A stretch of 64,000 nt of DNA from a cf. Phormidesmis sp. LEGE 11477. GTDB taxonomy: Bacteria; Cyanobacteriota; Cyanobacteriia; Phormidesmidales; Phormidesmidaceae. The first letter of the stretch is position 1; each line of letters starts with the position of its first letter. Below, piece after piece: positions 19,388 to 26,614 of the stretch. The position numbers were made by a program, and so were the translations under genes. The notes below the pieces were generated by a model. The model was not told the DNA's origin and made no database searches. It saw nothing but the letters and a program-made list of their open reading frames with translations. The stretch is taken from contig NZ_JADEXO010000001.1 in the NCBI RefSeq assembly GCF_015207105.1, forward strand, positions 124,001 to 188,000. The letters run 5' to 3'.

Positions 19388-20521
19388 ATGCGTATTGCCA
19401 TCTTCACCGAAACCTTCCTTCCTAAAGTTGACGGCATCGTCACCCGGCTAAAGCATACTGTCGAATATCTTCAAAGCTTCGGCCATGAGGTCTGTGTATT
19501 TTGCCCTGAAGGCGGTTTGACAGAGTATAAAGGCGCAAAGGTCAGAGGCGTTTCTGGCTTTCCATTACCGCTGTACCCTGAGCTGAAGCTGGCGTTCCCA
19601 CGGCCTTCGATGCGTGAGGCCATAGAAGATTTTTCTCCTGATCTGATCCATGTGGTGAATCCGGCAGTGCTGGGCCTGGGTGGAATTTATTACAGCAAGT
19701 CCTTAGACATTCCACTGGTAGCGTCGTACCATACGCACTTGCCTAAGTATCTAGAACACTACAATCTAGGACTGTTAGAAGGGGTACTGTGGGAACTATT
19801 GAAGGCGATGCACAATCAGGCAGCGCTCAATCTATGTACGTCTACGGTGATGCAGCAAGAGCTGACCGAGCACGAAATCGAGCGGGTAGAAGTTTGGCAA
19901 AGAGGCGTGGATACGGCGCTGTTTCGGCCTGATCTTAGGAGCGAGGAGATGCGATCGCGTCTCACTCAAGGACATCCAGAAGCGCCCATTTTGATATATA
20001 TTGGTCGGCTTTCCGCTGAAAAAGAGATCGATCGAATCAAGCCTGTGCTCGAATCTATTCCGGGCGCTCGGCTAGCGCTAGTCGGCGATGGCCCTTATCG
20101 CGAAGAGCTAGAACAGCACTTTGAAGGAACGCCTACTCACTTTGTCGGATATCTCGCGGGTGAAGAGCTGGGTGCGGCCTATGCTTCAGCCGATGCGTTT
20201 ATCTTTCCCTCTCGAACAGAGACGCTGGGGCTAGTGCTATTAGAGGCGATGGCGGCAGGCTGTCCGGTGATTGCTGCGAATGCAGGGGGCATTCCAGATA
20301 TTGTGACTAACGGCGTGAACGGCTTTATGTTCGACCCGACGGATGAGCAAGGAGCTATTGTGGCGACGCAAAAGCTGCTGGGAATGAAGGCGGAAAGAGA
20401 ATTGCTGCGTCAAAATGCCAGAGTAGAGGCAGAGCGCTGGGGCTGGGAGGGATCAACTCGTCAGCTAGAGCGGTTTTATATCGAGGTGCTAAATGCCGGG
20501 ATGGGTGCGATCGCAGCGTAA
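19388..20521 (+). CDS. sqdX: Sulfoquinovosyltransferase (GT4)
   Basis: A 377-residue GT-B glycosyltransferase transferring sulfoquinovose from UDP-sulfoquinovose to diacylglycerol at the membrane. It has the N-terminal start IFTETFLPKVDGIVTRL, ASYHTHLPKYLEHY, RGVDTALFRPDLRSEEMR and the donor-binding EX7E motif in ETLGLVLLEAMAAG. These match SqdX proteins and the position after sqdB confirms it. No membrane segment is predicted; interfacial helices near residue 130 (LLEGVLWELLKAMH) may contact the membrane. Confidence 0.95.
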   Translation: MRIAIFTETFLPKVDGIVTRLKHTVEYLQSFGHEVCVFCPEGGLTEYKGAKVRGVSGFPLPLYPELKLAFPRPSMREAIEDFSPDLIHVVNPAVLGLGGIYYSKSLDIPLVASYHTHLPKYLEHYNLGLLEGVLWELLKAMHNQAALNLCTSTVMQQELTEHEIERVEVWQRGVDTALFRPDLRSEEMRSRLTQGHPEAPILIYIGRLSAEKEIDRIKPVLESIPGARLALVGDGPYREELEQHFEGTPTHFVGYLAGEELGAAYASADAFIFPSRTETLGLVLLEAMAAGCPVIAANAGGIPDIVTNGVNGFMFDPTDEQGAIVATQKLLGMKAERELLRQNARVEAERWGWEGSTRQLERFYIEVLNAGMGAIAA

Positions 20522-20624
20522 TCAAACGGCGATCAGTCACAGGCGGCTTGGTCACTACTCAACCAAAAAAGCTGTGTTGACTATCCCGCCAAGCTTCAGT
20601 TTCTGCATAACTATTAGCGATATA

Positions 20625-21572
20625 TCAACCTCTGTCTCTTGCTCTTTGCAAAATAGTACGTGTATCTGGTTCGCTCGATTCAGTCGGAGTCTGTATATCT
20701 TCTGTTGCTTCTTCAACCGTCGAGGGTTCTACAGAGTCTTCAGGCAGCGTTTCTTCTGTCGGCTCTGTCGGCTCTGTCAGCTCCATCGGCGCGTCGCTAA
20801 TCACACAGCAATCTAGAACAGGAACGTTAACCAGATCCGAGAGATCTAGAGCAGTTAAAAAGTCCTGCCATTCTCGCTCGACGATCGCATCGTCTGGTCG
20901 TAGCTTTCGTAGGCTAGCTAGCTCAGTCAAGGCGTCTTGTAGAAATCCAGCATTGGCATAGAGCGCGGCGCGATTCTGACTATCGGCTTCACCGAGATCG
21001 TTAGCCAGACTGTCACTTGGCGAACGTCTTTCTATCCAGCCGCTGACTGTCGTGCGCTCGGTTTCATTACAGTCAACAGTGAGAGACCACTGATAGGGCA
21101 TGTTGGGTGATAGCGCCACTGGCAAAGGCGCAACCACAATGCCATTACCATCAGTAGAGCCAATCAGCTGACCCTGATATAGCAATCGCTCGCTGCTGTC
21201 TTTTAGGATGAATTCTGTTGGTGTGTTGGATAGTGCCTGTGGCAGGTAGAACAATAGGCTGGGCTGGGCTATTGTCGTCAGGGTGCCTACGATTTCATCG
21301 GTGCGGGTAACGCCTAACTCGGTGATTACTTGGGTGTCGGCATAGGCGATCGCACTCAAAGGCAATCCCTCCTGGCAACTTCCCCGAGAGCCACCGCCTC
21401 TGCGTCTGCCGCCCGGTCTGCCAGGATTGGCGAGTTCACCTGGTCTGAACTCAATCGGCAGAGGCGGTAGCTGTTGAGCGGCGACGGAATAGGGTAAAGA
21501 AAATGGTAGGGCAGCGAGGACAATTGCACCGAGTAAGTTGCGACGCAGGTTTTGGCTGTTGAGCAGGGGCAT
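20625..21572 (-). CDS. DUF928 family exported protein
   Basis: A 315-residue protein with a signal peptide (LLGAIVLAALPFSLPYSVAAQQ). It then has the DUF928 pattern: a Gly/Arg segment (GRRRGGGSRG), SLLFYLPQAL, the FILKDSSERLLYQG strand pair, and PNMPYQWSLTVDC. The final 60 residues are Glu/Thr/Pro-rich (TEPTEPTEETLP) and probably disordered. DUF928 is a cyanobacterial extracytoplasmic domain of unknown function that recurs next to CHAT-domain genes. It is the last gene of a four-gene leftward operon and starts 73 bp after the CHAT-CHASE2 gene stop. Confidence 0.88.
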   Translation of the reverse strand: MPLLNSQNLRRNLLGAIVLAALPFSLPYSVAAQQLPPLPIEFRPGELANPGRPGGRRRGGGSRGSCQEGLPLSAIAYADTQVITELGVTRTDEIVGTLTTIAQPSLLFYLPQALSNTPTEFILKDSSERLLYQGQLIGSTDGNGIVVAPLPVALSPNMPYQWSLTVDCNETERTTVSGWIERRSPSDSLANDLGEADSQNRAALYANAGFLQDALTELASLRKLRPDDAIVEREWQDFLTALDLSDLVNVPVLDCCVISDAPMELTEPTEPTEETLPEDSVEPSTVEEATEDIQTPTESSEPDTRTILQRARDRG

Positions 21573-21614
21573 TGTGCGGGAAGGGGGCGAGAGGGAGCGG
21601 AGGATACTACTTTA

Positions 21615-21678
21615 TAGGATGCAGGGCTTCTAGGATGCAGGGCTTCTAGGATGCAGGGCTTCTAGGATGCAGGGCTTT
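21615..21678. repeat. 16-bp tandem repeat, four copies
   Basis: Unit TAGGATGCAGGGCTTC, copies at 21615, 21631, 21647 and 21663 (last copy ends in T). The array spans the 3' end of the CHAT-CHASE2 gene. Because 16 is not a multiple of three, each unit shifts frame and the stop codon used lies at the border of the second and third unit read on the minus strand. Confidence 0.95.
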
Positions 21679-24240
21679 AGAGGAAAGTTTCCTTTGGGAA
21701 GCAGCACATGAGGTTAGGGTAGCCGTAGGCAGGGCGATCACGCTTGGTACCCACGGAACCCAAACGGCCAGGCGCACCAGCCATAGCCAGCTCATCAACA
21801 ATAGTAAACTGCCAGCGAGTAGCAAGTATACCAGTGCATACAGCCTTCGCGTTGAATAAGCACCGATCAAGCCGCCGAGTAAGGCCCAGATAGCTATCCA
21901 AACAACCTCCTGCCATTCAGCCCAGCTCCCGATCAAAGGACGCTCGTCTAGCGCGTGGCTGATCAGCTGGCTAATCATTTGAGCGTTGAGAAAAACACCC
22001 GGTACTTCGTCCGTTTTGACATAGGGGCTTTTTGTATAGGGCGTACGCCAGCGATCGCCTGCGGCATAGTCCATATCTGTTGTCCCAATCAAGATAATCT
22101 TGTCTTCGACTATCGATCTTAGCTGTTGTGGATCTTTAGCTAGCAGCTCAGAGACTGTTAGACATTCAGCCGGTGTCTCTCTAACACTGCCGCAGTTTGT
22201 TTGTTTTGGATCGTGAGTAATTCGATAGTTTAATAAAAGCTGAGTGCCGCCAGCATCGGCGCTGTGGTATCCGCCAAATCTTTCTGTTAAGAAAAAAGGC
22301 TCCAGCGCCATATCTGCATCTGCTAGATACTTAAAAGCAACCACCGTACTAAACGTATTAACGAAGGCTCCTTGATCCGAGGGGTTGCTAGGACAAAGCG
22401 AGTTTGACGCTTGTGATAGCTGCAGCAGATGCCGCCTCAAGATTTCTCCGCGCTTTGAGAATGCAACAAAGTCATTGGCTCCAATCCGTGACATATCTTC
22501 GATTTCTGGCGGCGGCGGTTCTCTAACAAGTGTTTCTTCGTCGGTGTAGAACGGCTCTTTGCAGATAGCGATCAAGTTTTCAGTATTGTGTATTTTTTGT
22601 TTGAGAGCAGGCAGTTTATTGTCATGTCCGTGATAGATATCTAACCCAATCGCGGCTGGATTTGCCGAGGTCAGCTTGTCTAAGAGTGTCAGCAAAGTGT
22701 CATCAGACAAAGAACTTTTTCCGGTTGTATTCGGAAATGCTGCAATGTCTTTTGTCGTGTTGGTGACGATGAGAATGCGGCTGTCGGGTAGCTCTGTTGG
22801 ACGAGTACGCAGTGAATAGTCGTAGCCTTTAATTTCTAAAGGTTCTAACAGTCCGAATAAACGGCCTGTGGTCAGTATAGATGCGACCGCCAGTCCGCAT
22901 CCTAGGCCCACTTTCAGCTTACTGAAAAAAGATAATTTGCTGATAGATAGATCCTGTAATACAGGTTCTGGTGCTAGCTGGCCAGATAAATTAGGGTCAG
23001 CGTTACTCGCCGATAAACCCACAGGTAAAGGGACAGTAGCCAAATCAGATGAGTCAACGGTTCTCTGCGGTGCCGTCTGTAGTGGCCCCTGCAAGGACTG
23101 CCAAGTCGGCGGTGTTTCTGCTAGGTTCTGAATGATCACCGGTAGCCAGGTAGCACAGGGAAATCGAGACTCCATCCCCTGTAGCTTTTCTCTAGCCTCT
23201 CGAACAGCCGTATAAAAGGGCGTTCCATTAGAAAAAGATTCTAAGAAACCCTGCAAGAAAGCATGAGCCACCTGATCGGGTACAGGCTCTCTCATCACCA
23301 ATACCTGAGGAATGTGCAGATCGGCTAGATCGCTGGCAAGTCCCAAACCATCACAAGAATTAAAAATCGCCGTGTTAAGACCGCGATCGATTGCTTTTTG
23401 CAGTGCGTGCCTAAGCTGAGAGATAGTGAGCTTTTCAGAAGGGTTTAGCCAAATTTCACCGCTGCATTCAGGCTGACTTTGAACATATTCTGGAGAGGGT
23501 ACTTGAGTAGGCTCCTGAGAAAACCTTTGAGAATAGCTGCTGCTGTGACCAGCAAAAAAGAGAATATCCCAGCCCTGCTCGTCCCATAGCGCCTTTGTGA
23601 AGGTCTGGCAGTTAGGAGAATCGAGAAAGTGAATATCCGCACCCGCAAGATTCTCCAGCAGCACTCTATCTATGGTGGTATCTAGGCCAGTGTCATCACC
23701 CAAAACGGCTAGGATTCGGACTCTTTCGCAGCGACTGCCGCTGTAGTAAACCTGCTGGTAGGCCACCGGACAGATGCCAACTTCGGCGTTGCGATAGCGT
23801 TGAAAAAAATCAAGCTCGTACCAGGGAATCCGCTGGAGTAGAGGATCTGAGGTCTGTAGCAGAATACGAGCTGTATCAGTTGGACTGAGCTGTTCGAGGA
23901 TTTTTTCGCGGATGGGTTGAAATTCTGGGCTATTGAGCCAGTGGCGAACGCGATCGCGCAACTGACGGCTAAGCTTTCGACAGTTCTCTAGTCTAGAAAC
24001 ATCAGAGAAATTGGTTTCGCCGGACAGTGCCTCTAAGCGAGAAGGTAAGCCCATCTGCCAGTAAGCACGCTGCCACTGGTAGTAGCATTGAGCTAAATCC
24101 TTTGCAGATGGTAACCCTGCCTGAACTTCCACCTGCGGCGGTGCCCCTTCGCTACCCACTTGAACAGCAGCCGTATAGCCAGTTGCCAGCGTGCCCGATC
24201 CAATTTTGATAACGATGCGCTTATCCATCGACTTATCCAC
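21646..24240 (-). CDS. CHAT-CHASE2 membrane protein (caspase-fold protease plus extracytoplasmic sensor)
   Basis: An 864-residue protein. The N-terminal 440 residues are cytoplasmic and contain a CHAT (caspase HetF-associated TPR) protease domain with the dyad His232 (FFAGHSSS) and Cys296 (FNSCDGLG). A hydrophobic segment near residues 443-465 is followed by a CHASE2 domain (about 465-750; YDYSLRTRPTELPDSRILIV, GLDIYHG, IILIGTTDMDYAAGD), then two or three membrane helices near the C-terminus (WIAIWALLGGLIGAYS; VYLLLAGSLLLLMSWLWL). CHASE2 is an extracytoplasmic ligand-sensing domain, normally fused to kinases or cyclases; here the output is a protease domain. The C-terminus runs into a 16-bp tandem repeat. 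It is the third gene of an operon. Confidence 0.92.
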   Translation of the reverse strand: MDKSMDKRIVIKIGSGTLATGYTAAVQVGSEGAPPQVEVQAGLPSAKDLAQCYYQWQRAYWQMGLPSRLEALSGETNFSDVSRLENCRKLSRQLRDRVRHWLNSPEFQPIREKILEQLSPTDTARILLQTSDPLLQRIPWYELDFFQRYRNAEVGICPVAYQQVYYSGSRCERVRILAVLGDDTGLDTTIDRVLLENLAGADIHFLDSPNCQTFTKALWDEQGWDILFFAGHSSSYSQRFSQEPTQVPSPEYVQSQPECSGEIWLNPSEKLTISQLRHALQKAIDRGLNTAIFNSCDGLGLASDLADLHIPQVLVMREPVPDQVAHAFLQGFLESFSNGTPFYTAVREAREKLQGMESRFPCATWLPVIIQNLAETPPTWQSLQGPLQTAPQRTVDSSDLATVPLPVGLSASNADPNLSGQLAPEPVLQDLSISKLSFFSKLKVGLGCGLAVASILTTGRLFGLLEPLEIKGYDYSLRTRPTELPDSRILIVTNTTKDIAAFPNTTGKSSLSDDTLLTLLDKLTSANPAAIGLDIYHGHDNKLPALKQKIHNTENLIAICKEPFYTDEETLVREPPPPEIEDMSRIGANDFVAFSKRGEILRRHLLQLSQASNSLCPSNPSDQGAFVNTFSTVVAFKYLADADMALEPFFLTERFGGYHSADAGGTQLLLNYRITHDPKQTNCGSVRETPAECLTVSELLAKDPQQLRSIVEDKIILIGTTDMDYAAGDRWRTPYTKSPYVKTDEVPGVFLNAQMISQLISHALDERPLIGSWAEWQEVVWIAIWALLGGLIGAYSTRRLYALVYLLLAGSLLLLMSWLWLVRLAVWVPWVPSVIALPTATLTSCAASQRKLSSKALHPRSPAS

Positions 24241-24282
24241 TCTCTACCTATTACGGTATCAGGCTGTAGATCGCTGGAATGG

Positions 24283-25287
24283 TCAAATAGCAAACTGTTC
24301 TCTAAACACGCTTTGACCTAGCTTGATCCGAACCCCAAACTGTTCTCCAGCCTGACCGCTAAATCGCAGCTGAATGTAGTTATCGATGGCTCTAGACGTG
24401 GCTGCTAGATAGTTGGCGTTATTCTCATCAAGCACAGTAAGCTCAACGCCCTCTGGCAGATAGAATGATTCTCCTAGAGGGCGTACTTGTAGAATCACGC
24501 TGGTTCGTCGGTCAGCCGTTTGAGTAATGTGGACGACCAAAGCAACTCGAACCGATTGCTCTAGCTGGATACCCAAATCAATCAGCTTGGCTCGGCTGAT
24601 ATCAGTCACCGTCGTTGGCGCGTTTAGCGTCGGTGAAACCAAATCAACAGAGGTACGAAACGCCAAATCGAGTTCGGTTGGATTAATTAATTCTGCCGCC
24701 GTTTGCCAGCCTGCTTCAATAATGCCATCTACCCACTTGCCAATCTGGTTGAGCACATACGGCACGCTACTCGATCGACTTGATGCCGCTGGAGACTGAG
24801 AAACTTGCAGTTGATGCACCCGATCAATCAGCGTTTCAATCGGATCAAAGCTCTCTGTAGAAACGTGCTCCACTTGGGGAATGGCGGTGCAAAAGCCAAC
24901 TAAGGTAGCCTGGCGAGCGCTTTCATCTAAACGGACGGCAATATAGCCTATGCGATCGTGCCAATCCTCAGGCGGAATTTGACAAGTGTCATGATCAGGC
25001 GTGATTGGTCGACAGGAGAGCGTGCCAATATTAGGGAGCTTGAGGTCGGCCACGTTGGCCACTAGCTGCATAATCGGGTTCCAACTATCGCTATCAGCTA
25101 GATCAGTCGGAATAGACAGTAGCTGTAAATAAGCATTGACTGCATGAACAGCTAATGTGTTTTGTCTAATCTGTTCAGCTTTCTCAGGAGCAGAGCACTG
25201 CTGAGCGAACCGCTGAGCAATCTGCGTAGATTCTGTGGTGATAGGTACAACAATACCGGACTGTTGGGAATAGATAGTAGTAACCAT
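24283..25287 (-). CDS. DUF1822 family protein
   Basis: A 334-residue soluble protein of a cyanobacteria-enriched family. Recognisable segments are the N-terminal helical region (AEQIRQNTLAVHAVNAYLQLL), IGYIAVRLDESARQATLVGF, and the beta-rich C-terminal half with ILQVRPLGESFYLPEGVELTVLDE, often annotated DUF1822. No enzyme motif, signal peptide or membrane segment is visible. It stands between a sigma-like factor gene and the CHAT-CHASE2 gene with 93 and 42 bp spacing; this order is a recurrent arrangement in cyanobacteria, as far as I recall. It may be a substrate or adaptor of the CHAT protease, which is inference. Confidence 0.85.
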   Translation of the reverse strand: MVTTIYSQQSGIVVPITTESTQIAQRFAQQCSAPEKAEQIRQNTLAVHAVNAYLQLLSIPTDLADSDSWNPIMQLVANVADLKLPNIGTLSCRPITPDHDTCQIPPEDWHDRIGYIAVRLDESARQATLVGFCTAIPQVEHVSTESFDPIETLIDRVHQLQVSQSPAASSRSSSVPYVLNQIGKWVDGIIEAGWQTAAELINPTELDLAFRTSVDLVSPTLNAPTTVTDISRAKLIDLGIQLEQSVRVALVVHITQTADRRTSVILQVRPLGESFYLPEGVELTVLDENNANYLAATSRAIDNYIQLRFSGQAGEQFGVRIKLGQSVFREQFAI

Positions 25288-25295
25288 GTTCTAAT

Positions 25296-25312
25296 CCCCC
25301 GAATTTATGGGG
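25296..25312 (-). promoter_or_regulatory. Hairpin covering the Shine-Dalgarno of the DUF1822 gene
   Basis: On the minus strand CCCC-ATAAATTC-GGGG lies just before the DUF1822 start, with GGGGGA placed 8-10 nt from the ATG as the ribosome binding site. Pairing of CCCC with GGGG would hide it. A second inverted repeat (AAGCCG at 25339-25344, CGGCTT at 25353-25358) sits further upstream in the same 93-bp leader. Confidence 0.4.
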
Positions 25313-25380
25313 TGACAATAGTGAGTAAGTAGTTTGATAAGCCGCCTAAAAACGGCTTTATATAATATGTTGAGAAGCTA

Positions 25381-26076
25381 TTAAAGGTATCCTTGCGACT
25401 TGCCAAACTCTCTGAGTAAGGGAAAGCATTTGCGATTGTAAAAGCTGCTTAGCGTACCGATGGACAGCCCACAGTCCTTAGAGAGCTGTTTCCAGGGGGT
25501 TTCTGGCGGCAAGCGTCTGAGGATGAGTAGCTGAGCAGTGACATTAGGGTGCTGATTGATACAGATGGATTTGAGCGTGTCGTCTGCGTCGGTTTCGGCC
25601 CAGGCGCGGACTTGTTCTAGTAGAGGCGGAATGTCGGCAGGCGCGGGCAGTCTATCGATCGGGTCTAACACTGTGCCATCTTCTCTGCGAACCACGCTGC
25701 TGGACTGGCTTTGGATATTGACACGTCGATAGTTTTCATCAATTTGAAAGTCTTGAAGGCGACGCTTGAGGTAGGCGTTTAGCCAGGTTGTCAGTCTAGC
25801 TTGGGTGGGGTCATAGGCTCTAGCTGTTGTCGCCTCGCAAAGGTTGCGGCAAAAGTATATCCAGGTTTGCTGTAGCGCATCTGGGTAGTAGGTATCGTAG
25901 GTATGCCAAAGCTGATTGGTCAGGGCCTGAATCAGCTTGGTGAGTCCTCTTTGTCTTTGACGGCTGCCAGTAGGATGCTGACAGGTCTGTTGGACCAGCT
26001 CCAACAGGGGCTCAAGGCGATCGCTGGATCTGGACATACTCTGAAGCACAGTTTTAGGGGCGGAGACTTTACCCAT
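25381..26076 (-). CDS. Sigma-70-like RNA polymerase sigma factor (cyanobacterial group, divergent)
   Basis: A 231-residue protein resembling cyanobacterial sigma-70-family proteins encoded with DUF1822 and CHAT genes. A helical region 2-like part (QTWIYFCRNLCEATTARAYDPTQARLTTWLNAYLKRRLQDFQ) precedes a linker and a C-terminal helix-turn-helix (TPWKQLSKDCGLSIGTLSSFYNRKCFPLLREFG) resembling region 4. Canonical region 2.4 and 1.2 motifs are weak, so it could be a sigma factor or another DNA-binding regulator. It is the first gene of the operon sigma-DUF1822-CHAT/CHASE2-DUF928 and diverges from the TPR-CHAT side across two palindromes. Confidence 0.75.
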   Translation of the reverse strand: MGKVSAPKTVLQSMSRSSDRLEPLLELVQQTCQHPTGSRQRQRGLTKLIQALTNQLWHTYDTYYPDALQQTWIYFCRNLCEATTARAYDPTQARLTTWLNAYLKRRLQDFQIDENYRRVNIQSQSSSVVRREDGTVLDPIDRLPAPADIPPLLEQVRAWAETDADDTLKSICINQHPNVTAQLLILRRLPPETPWKQLSKDCGLSIGTLSSFYNRKCFPLLREFGKSQGYL

Positions 26077-26136
26077 GCGTCCTCTCGTTAAAAGTGCAGG
26101 ATTAATCAGCTATCACTACTGAGCTCAAAAGTTCTG

Positions 26137-26177
26137 CAAATTTCTCCACAATTTTGAAAAAATCTAAGAGAAATTTG
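26137..26177. promoter_or_regulatory. Inverted repeat in divergent promoter region (site 1)
   Basis: CAAATTTCTC (26137-26146) and GAGAAATTTG (26168-26177) are perfect 10-bp arms with 21-bp spacing, located 60-100 bp upstream of the sigma-like gene start. This is a plausible operator or leader hairpin. Confidence 0.45.
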
Positions 26178-26246
26178 ATAGCCACTGTTTGAACTAGCAG
26201 GTGACAGCTTTACTTCTGGTCTACTTTTGCAAACCAAAGCAATATA

Positions 26247-26276
26247 ATCACTGATGCTGATGCTAATGTCAGTGAT
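26247..26276. promoter_or_regulatory. Inverted repeat in divergent promoter region (site 2)
   Basis: ATCACTGA (26247-26254) and TCAGTGAT (26269-26276) are perfect 8-bp arms 14 bp apart, centred about 115 bp upstream of the small rightward gene. Arms and spacing suit a dimeric regulator with half-sites two helical turns apart. Confidence 0.45.
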
Positions 26277-26377
26277 ATGACTGTTGACGCCACTAATGAT
26301 CGGACTAGCTGGTCAGTCATAGCAGTCGCAACCAGTTCTTCTTTGACTATTCAAGCGTTATTTTATTTTGTGTTCTT

Positions 26378-26560
26378 ATGAAAGTCACCACTTCCTTTCG
26401 GCGAAATGTATCAGGAGTTTTTGGCCGTGTCTTGACGCTAAATACTCAATTTCGGTCTCGTGGAGCGCGGTCTGGATCGCAATCCATACCTGATGCCGCC
26501 GGAGCGCGGCCTAGACCGCAACCCGTACCCGATAATCCACCGCGCCCTACTAGCCACTAG
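26378..26560 (+). CDS. Small basic protein with 13-residue duplication
   Basis: A 60-residue frame starting ATG at 26378, 54 bp before the TPR-CHAT gene. Residues 29-41 (GARSGSQSIPDAA) and 42-54 (GARPRPQPVPDNP) are an imperfect tandem duplication encoded by 39-bp units at 26462-26500 and 26501-26539; the period is in frame and many differences are substitutions keeping G-A-R and P-D, which favours a real coding sequence. The peptide is basic and Pro-rich with no membrane segment. It may be a leader or a substrate for the neighbouring CHAT proteases, which is inference. Confidence 0.5.
   Translation: MKVTTSFRRNVSGVFGRVLTLNTQFRSRGARSGSQSIPDAAGARPRPQPVPDNPPRPTSH
26462..26539 (+). repeat. Imperfect 39-bp tandem duplication
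   Basis: Two 39-bp units in frame inside the small ORF (26462-26500 and 26501-26539), both beginning GGAGCGCGG and sharing the C(C/A)GATGC or CCGATAA context. They encode the 13-residue repeat with conserved GAR and PD positions. Confidence 0.8.
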
Positions 26561-26614
26561 GTTCTACCAGACACTTGTTAGCAAGGCGTGTTAGAAGACG
26601 CGGGTTAAAATTCT

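Noticed and set aside
20493-20816. Frame spanning the sqdX and DUF928 3' ends
   Set aside because: Overlaps both ends of convergent genes, no motif.
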